From Acanthaster planci (Eukaryota > Echinodermata > Asteroidea > Valvatida > Acanthasteridae), in NCBI RefSeq assembly GCF_001949145.1, contig NW_019091461.1, positions 496,001 to 560,000 on the forward strand: DNA of 64,000 bases, in the 5' to 3' direction. The notes under the pieces were generated by a model. The model was given only the letters and a program-made list of their open reading frames with translations, was not told the origin of the DNA and searched no databases. A program made the translations under genes and the position numbers. Shown here one piece after another: positions 13,904 to 26,525 of the stretch. Numbering within the stretch: position 1 is the first letter of the stretch; the number at the start of each line of letters is the position of its first letter.

Positions 13904-13911
13904 GCCATATT
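13904..13911 (+). promoter_or_regulatory. YY1-like motif upstream of OTUD5
   Basis: GCCATATT, preceded by a CpG-containing GCGC, fits the GCCATNTT form of a YY1 site. It lies about 118 bases before the OTUD5 ATG, a usual place for YY1 near the transcription start of TATA-less housekeeping genes. This is motif evidence only. Confidence 0.3.
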
Positions 13912-14028
13912 CTCGTCTTGTTTTGGTTATGGAAGAGGAGTGTCCGGATCAGAAAAGGCAGTTTGATCTCTAATTTCACCCACAAAAATCCTTCTTGGAC
14001 TAGAAAGGGTAGAGATAAAGACTTCAGA

Positions 14029-17000
14029 ATGACCATTCTACCCAAAAAGAAGGCTTCGCAGGAAAAGAGGGGCCCAGAATCGGGCGAAAATCATCAACAT
14101 CACCGTGATCACGGACACGGTCATCACTCGTCCTCCCACGGCGCCCACGGCCACAGTGGAACTGGAGAGGTCAGGGGCGGAGCTCGGCCGAAGACGCGGA
14201 GCTCCCCGCCTCGCTGGCCGTCTTCGAATCCGCTGGACGACAGACTCGTTTCAGTTTCATCTCACGATTGTAGGACTTCTTTCGATGGCCGGGAGAGACT
14301 AGATGTTGGGCATGGGGGCCACGGCCAGAATAAACGAGCAAGGCACAGATCCTCCCCCCACCGAGTGGATCAGGCTTCGGTGTCGTGGCTCCAGCACAGG
14401 GGGAAAGTTGACGATGACCGGAGGGAAGAAGGGGAACGCAATGAGGAGAACGAAGAGGGGGGTTGTAATAGTGGGGACGAGTATGATACGCAACCACTTA
14501 ATAGTGAAGAGGTGATTGACTGAAGCAGTGAACATGTTTAGCCGTCCTGTGCTAAGATGCATTCTTGACACAGTTGTCATATCAGTCAAAATCAGTCAAA
14601 TTTCCCATACGTGTCTGTGTACTGGGGGAAATCAATTGGAAGGCATTTTTTGACTGTTTTTGACGGTTAAAACAGAAGGAGGGTTAATCGTTAACATTTT
14701 AAGGCAAATGAATGTACATTACTTGTTCAAATTGAAAGAATTTCCTGTATGGACACCACCAGTTTTTCTGTGCAGTAATTTTTTTATCTGAAAGCAATGA
14801 AACATGACCTAAGCCGTCAAATTAGTTGTGAAAACATTGAGGTATTCACTTAGAATACAGAATAGAGATTTGTGCACATGGTGTCAAGAGGTGTCCATAG
14901 ATGAAATGATTTCAGTCCTAAGACCTACTGTAGCTTTGTGCCGATTTTTGGGTCAACTTCCAGATCCTCCACGATTTTGGCAGGAACTGGCATGTGTACA
15001 TTTTGTACATGTTACACCCCAACTGCAGCACTTGTAACTATAGTTGAAGACAGCACCAACTCTCTAGTGCTACAGTTTGTGTTTGAAGCATGAGCCCTCC
15101 ATCATGCCATACTTGTCAGTAATGTTTTCGTGAAAGATAGCATATTATTGAATTCGTCTGGGTATGGAGAAAGTAGAGAAATGTTCCATTGAAATTGTAT
15201 GACTAGCTGGGCCACCCCACTTGCAGAGCTTGAGACCATCCCCCGCCACTGATAGAGTGGTTGGAGTGTAATGATTTCAAGTAATTTTTACTGGTTTCTA
15301 CCTTCTTAAATCTTGTAAAATCTTCCAAACCTTCCAGTGGATTTAAAAAGATCAGGCAGAGTTTTCACCCATTTGTGAAGTTTGCCCAAGTAAATAAGTG
15401 GTTGGTCGAACATTTCCATTTGTGGTGTTGGTTTTCAAGGCCTAAAAATTGCACTATCTGTCACATCTGTTCCTCTTGCCAAATGTGACGTAACTGACGT
15501 GTACACCAATCTGTCTACAAAATGACTGCATGACTTCCTAATTGTAACATATTCTCCATATATACTGGTAGATAGACCGGCCTGTGATGCACAAATCTCA
15601 ATCATTGGACTGAGAAATGTTTGATAAACTTCACTGGTAACGTTCCACACGCATAACGCTAACCCTCCCAAATTTTCCAAAAACCTTTTCTGCCAATTGG
15701 AGGAATTTGGAGAATTCAGGGTGTATGGTAAAAGTGCATGGCTGGTTTCGAAGGATGCCATGAGTGAAGGTTGTGGATTGGACCTGATGTTGTTTGTGCT
15801 TAGCTAAGCACAAACTCAGCCTGATATTTCTTTTGAATCAACTGCACAGCTTAAGAGTGCCATTCGCACTGCCTCAACATAATGACAGGAATTGCTGGAG
15901 GATTTTTAAGGATACAGGCAGTTAAGCACACCTCCAAATGACATTTTCAAGAAATTTTGGAAGATTTTGGCTGAATGCAATTTTTTTCATGTTGAAAATC
16001 GGAGGATTTTGGAGGATTCAGGATGGTTCCTGGTAAAAGGGCCTAGAGGATTAGAGATAATGAACCAAAACAAATGAACCTCAACACATCTCCTCAGTGA
16101 AAGTAGCATATTGAACAGTAATCATGCACATGTCTATATTTCAAATGGATCGAAATGGTTATTGTTTTCTGGTTATGACACCAAGGATTCCTCAAAAGCA
16201 CCCTAGGCACTGTAGCTCGCAAGTCTAAAGAAACCTGTAGAGAGGAGACAGTGAGAAGCAGTTACAGTTTTAGGGGTGGGAGGAATACCCCAGAGGAATA
16301 TTCTGGGTAAAACCCACGGAATCAGGTAGGGACTGAAAACCCAATCCACATGTGGACCGGGCTGGGATTCGAACCCGGGCCGCAGAGATGGAAGGCGAGG
16401 AAAGAACCACTACACCAGCCTCACTCCCCAATGTTGAACACCAGTAGGGTTTTTGTCTTGGCGAGTTTTTAGTCTTGATTCTTGTAATACATTGCAACTC
16501 TTTCCCAAAAAATTGACCCCTAGAAAAATGAAAATCAGTGAGTTATCTTCTTTATCTTGACCACACAGAATGAAAGAAGGTTTGAGAAGGCCTTGAAGGA
16601 GAAGCGTAATTTCATCATCAAGCAGATGTCTCCTGACGGGGCTTGCCTGTTCCGAGCTGTTGGTGAGTATGCCAGATTGTAGGCTCTGAATGTTCATTTG
16701 TGGATAGACAGGGAAATTTTTTCTTGCAAGGAAAGTTCCAAATTGACCGAACTGAAACAATCTCCGTGGAGAGAATTGTGCCATTTTGAGCATATTTTTA
16801 CGTCAAGTTATTTTGTCTTTGCCTTTCTACCAGAATCTTTCTAAATATTGTCTAATTTGACAGATTTTGATGGCTTCGAGATTTTACAGACTTTACTCTG
16901 TTACTTTCAAATGATAAGTGACCTGCAGGCATTGAAATGTGCGAGAAGTTTGCCAACAGGGCATCATTTTAGAACACGGATCAATGCAGATATACAAACA

Positions 17001-20000
17001 GCCATACAAAAGTTGTACAAAGTATCGAGTTGTCCACTGGTTTGTGCGCAAACATGGATGTGCCCAGCAGGCTTCACTTTGCATAGCAAGTTAGATGCTC
17101 TTGTAATTGTGTATAACTCTCTGGAAAAGAAGTGCTGCCAGGACTCTAAATGGGGAGAGACCTAGACACCTCGGTTGCTGGTATGCTTTATACATTTTGG
17201 TTGTGTTCTTTTTTTTTTCTTGTTCAGCTGATCAAGTTTACGGCGATCAGGAATGGCACGGTATTGTGCGTGCTCACTGCATGGACTACATGGTGAGTGC
17301 GCCCTCAGGTGTCTGTTTCCTTAGAACACTGTGCCCCAACCGGTAATGTCACCACAACGTATAGCACTGTGTCCGAAGATATGATGACAGGTTCTTAAAT
17401 TTGAAGACGTGCCATTCAAACAAATCTGTGAAATTCATGATTCCTGGACAGTTGATACTCGGGCAAGCTTACTCTTGACATATCGACCCGAAACACTTGA
17501 CGTTATCAAAATCTTTTGTCTTATACATACACTGCTGTTGTTTGTTTTCTGGGAACAGAGAGAAGCAGTCAGAAATTTTTTTTTATTTGGGAACAGATGA
17601 AGAATGCTGACTACTATTCGCAATACATCACGGAGGACTTTGCTACGTACGTCGCCCGAAAGCGCATGGATGATTGCCATGGCAACCACGTAGAGATGCA
17701 GGCCCTCTCAGAGATGTATAACCGCAACATTGAGGTCTATGTCTACAGTACTGGTGAGCGACAAATAAAATTCAAGATACAAGCCTAAAATATTCTTCAA
17801 GTCCCTCTCCCTCCCAAAGTTCTTGACACCCAAAGGGATGCTACTTTTAACTTGAGATTATCATTAATGACTAATGACATGTCTTTTTGCAAGGCTAAGA
17901 GAGAGTGCTTGAACTAAAATCCTGTCAGACAGGAAATATCGTATCTAAACCACTTCCAAAAACCGGCAGCAGGAACTTGAAATGAAGGAGAAGGAAGAGA
18001 TGAGTTGATGTAAACATGTTGTTGGTGTGACATGTATGTTCATCAAGAGTTTACATTATCTTGGAACAACTAAATCAAAAGGAAAGCGTTGGTTTGAAAG
18101 AGGAACTTTACTGCCTAAAAATGGACAATGATGATAAAAATTAAGACGGGGCGATGAGAAAATTAGCAATTTGCAATGATCTTCAGACTAATTTTACTAT
18201 ATCGGACCTTTGTACTGGCTGGTTGAGTATCGATGATTAAATTGATTATCGATAATGTGCAAAATGTGCAGACAGGCTGATATGAAATTTGTGAAGCCGA
18301 ACAGAAGTGTAAAGTTGCCAACATAAATTTGTAACATCATTACGAAACGTCAAAATGTTGAAACATCAAGACGTGTTCAATTTGTGTGAATATTTACCAT
18401 TATGTCATAGATTTGCATGTTGAACTTGCTCTTTAGCGTAAATTATTTTTGATAAAAGACAATGTTTTTGCATCAGGTTGATCACTGATCTGAATATATC
18501 CCGTATTACCTTTTAAAAATAGCATTCCCAGCGATGGTGGTTCATCACTTGTATATATTGCAGTATTCCGACCTCATGTTATGATCTAACCTCATGGAAG
18601 GAAACCACTTGACAGTGAAGTTACTCAGCTCCGGTAAACTTTGAATTCAGTTGTCAGGGTGAAGCATAACGCTGCTTTTTCCCTATCACCAGAACCGATC
18701 AACACCTTCCACACCATCAACAAGACGGACAACGAGCCGATACGGGTCAGCTACCATCGCAGCATCCACTACAACTCCGTGGTCAACCCCGACAAGGCCA
18801 CCATTGGTGTAGGTCTGGGAATGCCGTCCTTTGTACCAGGGGTGAGTAAAACACAGAAAGCACTGCAAGAAGCCACTCAGTGGTTGCGAGTTCCAAGCCC
18901 TCACAGGTTGAGGAGATGGGATAAGATATTTGCTGACTTTTTTGTTTTAGGTCGGCCTGGTGGTGTTTCCATTTTCTCGGATTAGACTCTTCGGGTTGTT
19001 TTTTTTCCTTTTGACAAGTTTGGCTTTCTTCCTCTTTATAAAAGCAAACGCTTCCTCATTTCTCTCCCCATGTCAGCAGACTAAACAGCTGCATTGCCAT
19101 CGCAGACTTACTAGACCTATCAAAAATGCCCACATTTAATCAAATGTTTCCAGCTATCACGGAAGTAGATTCTTAAAGCAGCAATTTATGTTACACTTCT
19201 CTTTTTTTCTGAGAACACATTTTCTTCTTTTCTGTTCTGATTGCACCTCAAAAGCATGGATTTATTGAAAGACCAAATTTCAAGAGGTACATGGTCAGTC
19301 TGGTTTGAAAACGCCTCGTCGCGTTTGGCCACTTCCTCAGACTTTTGCCAAATGTACGCAAATTTTTGTTTCTCCTCACATCCCCCAGCTGGCAGACAAG
19401 ACCCTCCTACGGGAGGCCCTGCGGCACTCGGAGAACACGGAGCTGGAGCGGGCCATGCTGGAGGACAAGCTGCGGGCCACCGACTGGGAGGCCACCAACG
19501 ACGCCATCGAGGAGCAGATAGCTCGGGAGTCTTACATGCAGTGGCTGCGAGACAACGAGGAGAGAGCCCGCAAGAAGATGGTGAGCAATGACAAATGAGA
19601 GCCATACTCCCCCCCCCCAATTTGGAGATCTAAAATCTCCAAATCTAGTTGAGAGTGAAAGATCCAATTTGTATCGTGGTCAGGGTAGGATTCCAATCCT
19701 GATCACGAGATTGGACATATTAGGATAGAACCACCAACCTTCTATTTGTGTAATTTGACTTTTTCCCTTCAGATCCAGCCAGCTTCCGCCACTTGCAGCT
19801 CCGCCCCTCCCGATTCCCCCAACTGGTGGGAGGTCCCCAACGCCCCACCCACGAGCAGCCCTTCCGGCTGCTCCCACCGATCGCACCACTCAGCTCCTCA
19901 CCATCACCACGGCGGGCCCGGCACCGGCCCCAACAGCCCGGACAGGGCCGAGGTGGGGAACCGCAGGAGCCCGCTGTCGCCCCCAAGCCCCAAGCCCGCT

Positions 20001-21352
20001 GGCTCCTCATTAAGTGGTAAGTGGTTATATATCATGCCGAGTGACACAGTAGTGTACACATATGGACTGGGAGGGAGGGGCACTCATGCACATCTGCTCA
20101 CCCTGAGGGACTGTGAGTGACCAGAAGAATGTCCTATTTCCCGGGGCGAAAAATAGCACCCAAGTTTCTCCTAGCGTAAATATCCTTGCAACACAGAAGA
20201 CTTTGTTTCAGTTGAAAAAATATTTCTACATGCAGTACCGAACGTGATATGGTTGTCACATCCACTTTGGTTGGTGACACTCAAATGCATCAGTGCACCA
20301 GCTTCACAGATCCCCCCAATCTCAAATTTCAGTCCTTGAGAGCAAAGCTTGGATGTTTTCTGTGGCTATACCTCCGGATCTGGACGCTGTCACGCAACAG
20401 TAAGTGTATTCGCAGACCCAAAACACTGGTTTTTGCATACGAAACAAACTTTTCTGCCATGAATCCGCAGATCAAGATCCGGGCAAGCTGGGTTCCACCA
20501 AGCAGAGGTCGGCCTCCCCGCAGGTGGCTGGGGGGCGCAACACCCCCAGCCCCCCTGCCGGACCCTCTGGGATCTCCCCCTCCACCTGTAACGTCCCACT
20601 CCTTCAAGATATACCCCCAACGGAATACGGTAATCAGTCAGTCAATCAGTTATTCTCATAGGCAGAACGAGTGAACAAACACTTTGCTTTTCTGGACCTA
20701 TGCGGTATTTCTACATCTGTTTTCCTTTTTTTTAAAATTTTTTTTAATTAAAAAATCTCTGAAAATGCTGGTATCTAGAAATATTAATTATCTGAGAGTC
20801 AGAGGAAACGGTAAGCTTGAACAGGTAAGCTGCTGTTAGATGTGTGAACTAGTGTTGCATTGTGGTCTCCAGGTTAGTCCAGACTGTTCCTGAGGCCTCC
20901 TCTGTCCCCAAATGTTGATATCTCATTGGCAGAGACTTTACTTGTAGTTGGCACTTGGATTGTTAAAAGTCTCCTTACAAAATTTTAGGAAGGGTTCCAA
21001 ACCCTAGTTTGTCCATTAATGCCAAAAAAGTTCCCAATATGAGAGTTGCCAAACTACATGCAAGGTCGGTTTGCCAAACTTGAATAGAAAGTTGTCAAAT
21101 ACCATCACATAAAAAGTGGTACTAAAGTTCATTGAGTAAAAGTCAGGTGCATCGGCTAAGGTGCACACTCTGTAACTTTAGGCACACATGACCTTGTTTA
21201 TAAAAAATCATCCACTCTTGCCTTTCTCCCCCGCAGCTCTGTCAGAGTGGGGTACAGAAGATGAGATTCTAGCGTCCGTTCTGGCCCAGTCGCAGCAGGA
21301 ATATCTGGACACGCTCAAACATCATCACTCCTCCGGCAACGCCGACAGCTAA
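14029..21352 (+). CDS. OTUD5: OTU-domain deubiquitinase OTUD5 (DUBA), complete, 9 exons, 552 aa
   Basis: OTUD5 is a cysteine protease that removes ubiquitin chains and in vertebrates restrains innate signalling. Exons: 14029-14511, 16569-16662, 17228-17292, 17597-17753, 18693-18841, 19389-19580, 19773-20016, 20471-20629, 21237-21352; total 1659 nt. The start is fixed by MTILPKKK, identical to the human N-terminus. The next 150 residues are His/Arg-rich and disordered. CNSGDEYD near residues 146-153 matches the vertebrate NSEDEYE segment whose Ser177 must be phosphorylated for activity. The catalytic core is [11 protein letters not shown] (Asp184, Cys187) and [11 protein letters not shown] (His292). 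An acidic helix follows ([18 protein letters not shown]), then a Ser/Pro/His-rich linker and a C-terminal ubiquitin-interacting motif ([17 protein letters not shown]). All key residues are present. The acceptor of exon 8 has a weak pyrimidine tract, so that exon is least certain. Confidence 0.95.
14512..16568 (+). other. OTUD5 intron 1
   Basis: This intron separates the disordered N-terminal exon from the OTU catalytic exons. It contains a SINE (16155-16433) and, around 15300-16030, several diverged copies of short GGAGGATTTTGGA / TCCAAAACCTTCC strings that look like decayed repeat sequence. No exon is apparent. Confidence 0.7.
16155..16433 (-). mobile_element. tRNA-derived SINE, best-preserved copy
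   Basis: Read on the minus strand it opens with a tRNA-like head. TGGTGTAGTGG is a good RNA polymerase III A box, and about 40 bases later GGGTTCGAATCCC is a perfect B box. A conserved body follows (GTCCCTACCTGATTCCGTGGG, about 280 bp in all) that matches the copy at 4210-4455. It sits in OTUD5 intron 1, antisense to the gene. The head looks like a functional pol III promoter, but neighbouring conservation indicates a SINE and not a tRNA gene. Confidence 0.8.
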
Positions 21353-24300
21353 TGTCAAACCCCCGGGTGTAAATAACCATGTATCGTCTCTGTAATCATT
21401 TTCTTCTGCTGGTAGTAAATAATATTCAAATTCAGTCACCGACACCTCCGCCCCCCCCCCTCTCCATAGCTGTACATTTGCCAGTTGGTGTTCAGATGAA
21501 AAAAACATGTGGTTGTGGTCAATTATGTATTGGGTTTTGGATATTGGGGAGTGTAGTGTCATATTAACGGTGCATTTGATTATCAGGGTTGAAATGAAAA
21601 TGTTGGAAATCGATGAATAGCAGGGTAGGTTGTGATAATCAGGAACAACAGCCCAAATAAGGCCGACTGAATTTTTTTTTGTCAAGACAGAGAAGTCAGA
21701 GAATTCAAGAAAGGTGGATTTCGGTGTCAAAATCAACACCTTCGGTTTACTGGCGAAGAAGGATCCTGGTTTGACATTTTGTGGGGATGGGCCGACGACT
21801 GGCCACGGGAAGAAGGTTGGGTATTTTTGCAAAGAGCTAGTGTCATTAAATCTAGTTTGCAAGCCATATCGAGTGAAATCTGTTGTTTTGGCAAAATGCC
21901 AAAGTTACTTCACTTATACTGATACCACCAAACAACGACATTGAAGAGAACAATGATAATAACAAACTAGAAAGGAAAAATCAGTGATGAATTTGTTGCG
22001 TCTGTAAAAATTCAACAAAAAAAACTTTCTGGGGAAGATCAGTTAATAGTAGCCAAGTTGGTCAGGTATAAATTACAATAATACTTGTAGAAAGTGATTT
22101 TCTGATAGATCAAAAACATTTCCTTTGGTTTCTCATGCACGTGGAAGATAGTACAACACTCCCTAGATCTTAATTTTGTCCATTTTTTCTTTGGAAAATT
22201 CAGGTATTATGTTGAAAGGAGGAACAAAACTCTTTTCCAATACGGCTGAAAGAATGGCATTATCAGATTTAATTTATCAGGCATTTTCTTTCAAAGTGTT
22301 ATGTTATCTTTTGAAGGATTCCTAACTTCAACTTCACAGCAGCAGCAGCAGCAGAGAAAGATTTACCCGAGCGAAAATTTTCACCGGCAAAGAGATCTTC
22401 GGTGCTTTCATTAAGCAGATGTATTTTGAAAGCGTTTTGCCTGAAAAAAAAAACAAATGTCTTTTGAGTTGCACTTTTTTCTAAAGCTGTATTAGCAACA
22501 TCAGCCTTAACAATCTGCTGCGTCTACTTTGAGGCATGTGGTGGAAAAGGAGAACAAAGAAAAAATCAGGTCCAACGCCTCTCTCAGCTGAAGGACTTGA
22601 GGAAAATGATCCAAGTCATGGGCTTATCATTTGCCTGCCAAGCTGAGATTTGTGTTCAACTACAGACAGGTTTGTGTCAAATGGCACGATTTATAGTTCA
22701 TTCGACTGATATTCAATGAAACTTGTGCAGCAAATGAATTCGCAAACTGGTTCTTTTGGTTTAAAATGCTCCGTGAAATGGGCCCATGATGGAGGGAAAA
22801 AAAGACAACCCTGCTTCTAATTCCAATATTCCTAGATCCTTGAAAATCTACCAAATTTCAGAGGATTTTGAAGAAAGGAATGTAGTAAGTCTGCCTGTCT
22901 GTCCAGGCCATTGGTTTCTTACCCAGTATGGAGATTTTTGGTAACTTTGGGAAGGTTAAAAATGTAACTTGGGTAAACTCATGATTTTTTTTTTCCCGGA
23001 ACCCACGGATGTATGTTGAAAATCACTCACAAAGTTAGCATGCGTTTGCAATTAATATGCCAAAAAGTATTCAAGAAATGCTCCAATTGGGAAGTAATTT
23101 TTTCAGTCTACAGATTAAAATAAGAGAGAAAAATGTTTACTCCTATAACCCTGGCAACTGATAAATATTGCAAAGAATACATGTATTAATATTTTCTTTC
23201 ACGTGGTGAATGTTTATAATTTATTATTCAAATGTTGGTCAGTGAAGGTTTTTATGTTAACATATTATCAATTGCATTAACTGTAGCCTCTACATAAACG
23301 ATTATGTTTTGTTGCCACTCATCAATTTTATCCCAATTTTATGTTGAAAATAAGTTCATTGAATGCATAGTTCTATTTAATGCTGTAACTGCTCAATATC
23401 CTTTTTTTTTTTGTAAATGTTCTTTTCTTTGACAGATCTGAATGTTTATCATTAACTTGAAGAAAAAAAAACTAAAATTTTTTTGTCACCGAACATGGTT
23501 TCTCTGTTCCTTCTCTCGATACTGGTGTTGTTGACAAACTGTTGGTTCGGTGGTCCAGAGATTGAAGGTTGGTCGTCTTCTTGTGGACATTTTCCCCCCA
23601 AAATCCGAAAGCGAACTTGGTAGAAATGCAAATCAGACTACACAAAACTGAAACAGACTGTCTGTGAATAGCAAACTCCAATAGTTTATTGAACCGTGCT
23701 GTAGAATCTTGTCTGCAGAAATTCTTTGGAAACTTAGAACTCAAGTTTTGCCATTTTCCTAATGTATACACTTTATATCCAGCTCATCCTTGAAACTAAT
23801 GAACTGACAGATAATAAGTAGGTCCAACCACCTGCACAAAGAAGCAGTAGTAAATCAATCAATTTCCATGGATAATTTCCAATACTGAGAGTGTGCACAG
23901 ACGGAGCTTGGCTCAATATGAACCCAAAGGGGGGGGGGTTAAATTGCACCTGAAATAAAGAGTAAAGGTGGTCTCTGCAAGCGAAGAGGGATGATATATT
24001 TTGGTACAGCAGCAATGTCCCTTTGGTGGGAGGGGCACATCGCGCACATGCTGCGCAAAGCATGCACAACCACTTTCGGCGGCGAGGTACCGTCTCCGTG
24101 TGCGCCACCAGCCCAGATGAAATAAATCCCCACCAGCATTTCTCTTCATTGTCGGTGAGTGGGTACTTCTACATAGCAACTATACAGAAAAGTATCGGCC
24201 ATCATTTGTCTAAGTAGCTGCTCCGTGCACAAGTGCCCTCTACGGTGAGAAACAGGCAAGGCTGGAGTGACCAATAAAAGCCAGTGGTGCCATGCACCGA

Positions 24301-26525
24301 GTGCCCACTAGAACGCTCTGCAGGTTTGCAAAAGTGGGTGAACATACCCTGTGCCAGATGAGCATCATCAAGCGCACGTGTGGCGTTGTGCCTAGAAGGG
24401 GAATGTTCCTGGTTGAAATTGCGACCCACAATGCTATAATCAGGCTAAAGAAATGATTAACTATTACCTGGAAAATGATACCAGTGTACACACGAGCGAT
24501 GCCAATTCCGCCACTTTCACTGCCCGTAGCTACCCAAACTTAATAGGCAAACTTCTTTCTACTTTGGATTACTGTGACGCATGAAAATTAACAGAAAGGG
24601 GGAACGACCTTCATGTATTTCTGCCTGGTTTGGGAATGATGGGTATAAATGCTCATTCCCTCATGTGCTTGCGCAGAGTCAATAATTATCCGACAGATTT
24701 AAGCCCAGGAGGCTTTGCAACAAATGCTAAAGACTCCAATAATTTGGCATATGAAGTATTGAAGTGTCTACCGAGGTGTGGGAGGGAGCAAAAATGTTTA
24801 TCACTTTAAAACAGAAAGGAAAAAATCCAGACATCATATGATACGGAAATGGATGATGAAACATCAAAGGCAAAATTGTTTTTGTTGACATATTGAATCT
24901 TTTGTTTGGAAAATAAAAATATTTCCTTTCCTTTTTCTTAGGAAAAATGCAACAACAAAATCATGTTTTGAGAGAAGGCATGAAACAAGGAAAATATTCA
25001 TTAGGAAAACAAGCCTGCAGCAGCAGTGCCATATTTCTCAATTTTCTGACAAGCTCTTTAAAACCATGAAAGGAAATTTGCTTGTAATATCAAAGGAAAG
25101 TACGGATTCGTAACTAAACCCATAGCAAAGAAACCGGAAATGCATCACAATCGGGGGGAGGGGGCCTTAATGCTACATTACTGCTTTGCTTATTAACTTG
25201 GGGGTCTTGTTCTCGTGCACGGAAGCTAAGGATGTGTGGGTATTAAAATGAAAAAAATGGTAGCACCAGTCTAAGCCATTCACGTACATGTGTAAAGCAA
25301 TACACAGTCTAGGTTGACATTTAGAATGACTGGTCTGCTCAACTGGACTGGCTGACGGAGACCAGTTGAATTGCTGGTGTATCAAGATGTTAATGCAGGG
25401 AACCAGGAAAGTGAGTCACCATGATTTGGACTGACAGTGGTTCAATATAAAGGTGTCCTGGCTGAAATGTTAGCATGCAGACACAATGTACGACACTAGC
25501 TTGCCACTAATCAGGCAACGGTCCTTGATTGGGCTATCTCTTGACTGTTGTGAGTTGACAGCACAGTGTCTATACGGTTCATGTACAGCTCTGCCAGACA
25601 ATATCTTTTCAAACCCAATATGGGTGAAAACCTTTCTGTCTACAGTCTCTGTTATCTAAGACTTTGAGCCTGGCAGAGGTACTGTTCAACACACAGTCAT
25701 GTCAAGTTCACTACCCACAATCACAGGTCTGTCTGCTGGGCTTTCGAATTCAAAAAGCTCAATGGAATAAAAGACTCTGTAATCTGAAATTGAATTCTGA
25801 ATCGCTATGACAGCAAGCAAAACCAGAATGAGAGAAATCAGGAACTATGACACACCATCAATGACCGGGGGGGGGGGTGTTGAGTTCAATTCTTTTGTTT
25901 TAGCGACTATTTTTGCTAACATCTTTTAGATACTTTTGCAAAGCAGTAAAACTACCTGGGAAAATGGTGAGCAAGTATTTTTCTAGTGTAGTAGCTCGTT
26001 TTGGTTGGGGAAGGAGGTTGGCATGGGGGGAGCTGCAGATGAAGGCTTCTACTACAAACAGACTCAACACAAGGTATGTAACCCACCTTCCTAATCTCTC
26101 AGAACTCACGAGTCATTTTGACATCGATACTATCGTAGCCGTTAGTTTCGATCTGAACTCACGTTAAGTCAAGTCCTTGATGTAAACACTTGCTGGTAAG
26201 ATATAAGTGGGACCTGCCGAAAACCTTTTAAGATTCTGCAAAAGACCTTCAAGAGATTTTTAACTCTAGAACGATAAGAATTATGCTGCCAAGTCAACAG
26301 AAAGCCACCTAGAACGTGAGTAGACATTTGACAAGGGTCAACGTCGGTGATTGAAATTCATCACGAACCACTCCCGATTACAGTTACTTTACACTGCTGA
26401 AAGGTTTTCTTCAGAACTGCGGGCCGACTGACTCGATAAAACCTCAGCTTTCCTCAACTGTGCGTTGTTCTTCCCTTATCCTCTCCTCTGGGCCTCTTTG
26501 TTGTTACAGTGCAGTTGACGTCAGC
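21353..26525. other. Convergent 3' region of OTUD5 and UPF2 (5.2 kb)
   Basis: Both flanking genes end here, so the interval should hold two 3' UTRs. Several AATAAA-like strings occur on the plus strand (about 23955, 24118, 24911), and a TTTATT on the minus-strand side lies near 23681. I cannot choose the true cleavage sites. Runs of 9-11 G occur near 23931 and 25867. I see no further protein-coding gene. Confidence 0.6.
22337..22354 (+). repeat. (CAG)6 microsatellite
   Basis: Six uninterrupted CAG triplets lie in the noncoding DNA downstream of OTUD5. This is a short, ordinary microsatellite outside any supported coding frame. Confidence 0.9.

Larger units (their letters stand above)
12078..14028. 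other. Divergent spacer between stabilin-like gene and OTUD5
   Basis: About 2 kb between opposite-facing genes, so it should hold both promoters and both 5' UTRs. I see a minus-strand TATA box near 12415 and a YY1-like site near 13904 close to the OTUD5 start. No convincing extra coding exon is present; the open frames at 12515-13626 lack domains. Confidence 0.6.

Noticed and set aside
14171-14589. Minus-strand and alternative-frame open frames over OTUD5 exon 1
   Set aside because: They are shadows of the GC-rich coding exon; the MTILPKKK frame is clearly the real one.
15300-16030. Repeated GGAGGATTTTGGA / TCCAAAACCTTCC strings in OTUD5 intron 1 and near 42080-42130
   Set aside because: Similar but too diverged and without clear ends; they may be decayed repeats, and no element could be bounded by eye.
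16350-16430. Functional tRNA gene on the minus strand (A and B boxes)
   Set aside because: The body continues into a SINE tail shared with another copy, and no cloverleaf acceptor stem closes.
19629-19725. Palindromic GGATTCCAATCC block resembling a tRNA B box after OTUD5 exon 6
   Set aside because: No A box or body match to the SINE copies was found. It may be a decayed fragment but cannot be supported.
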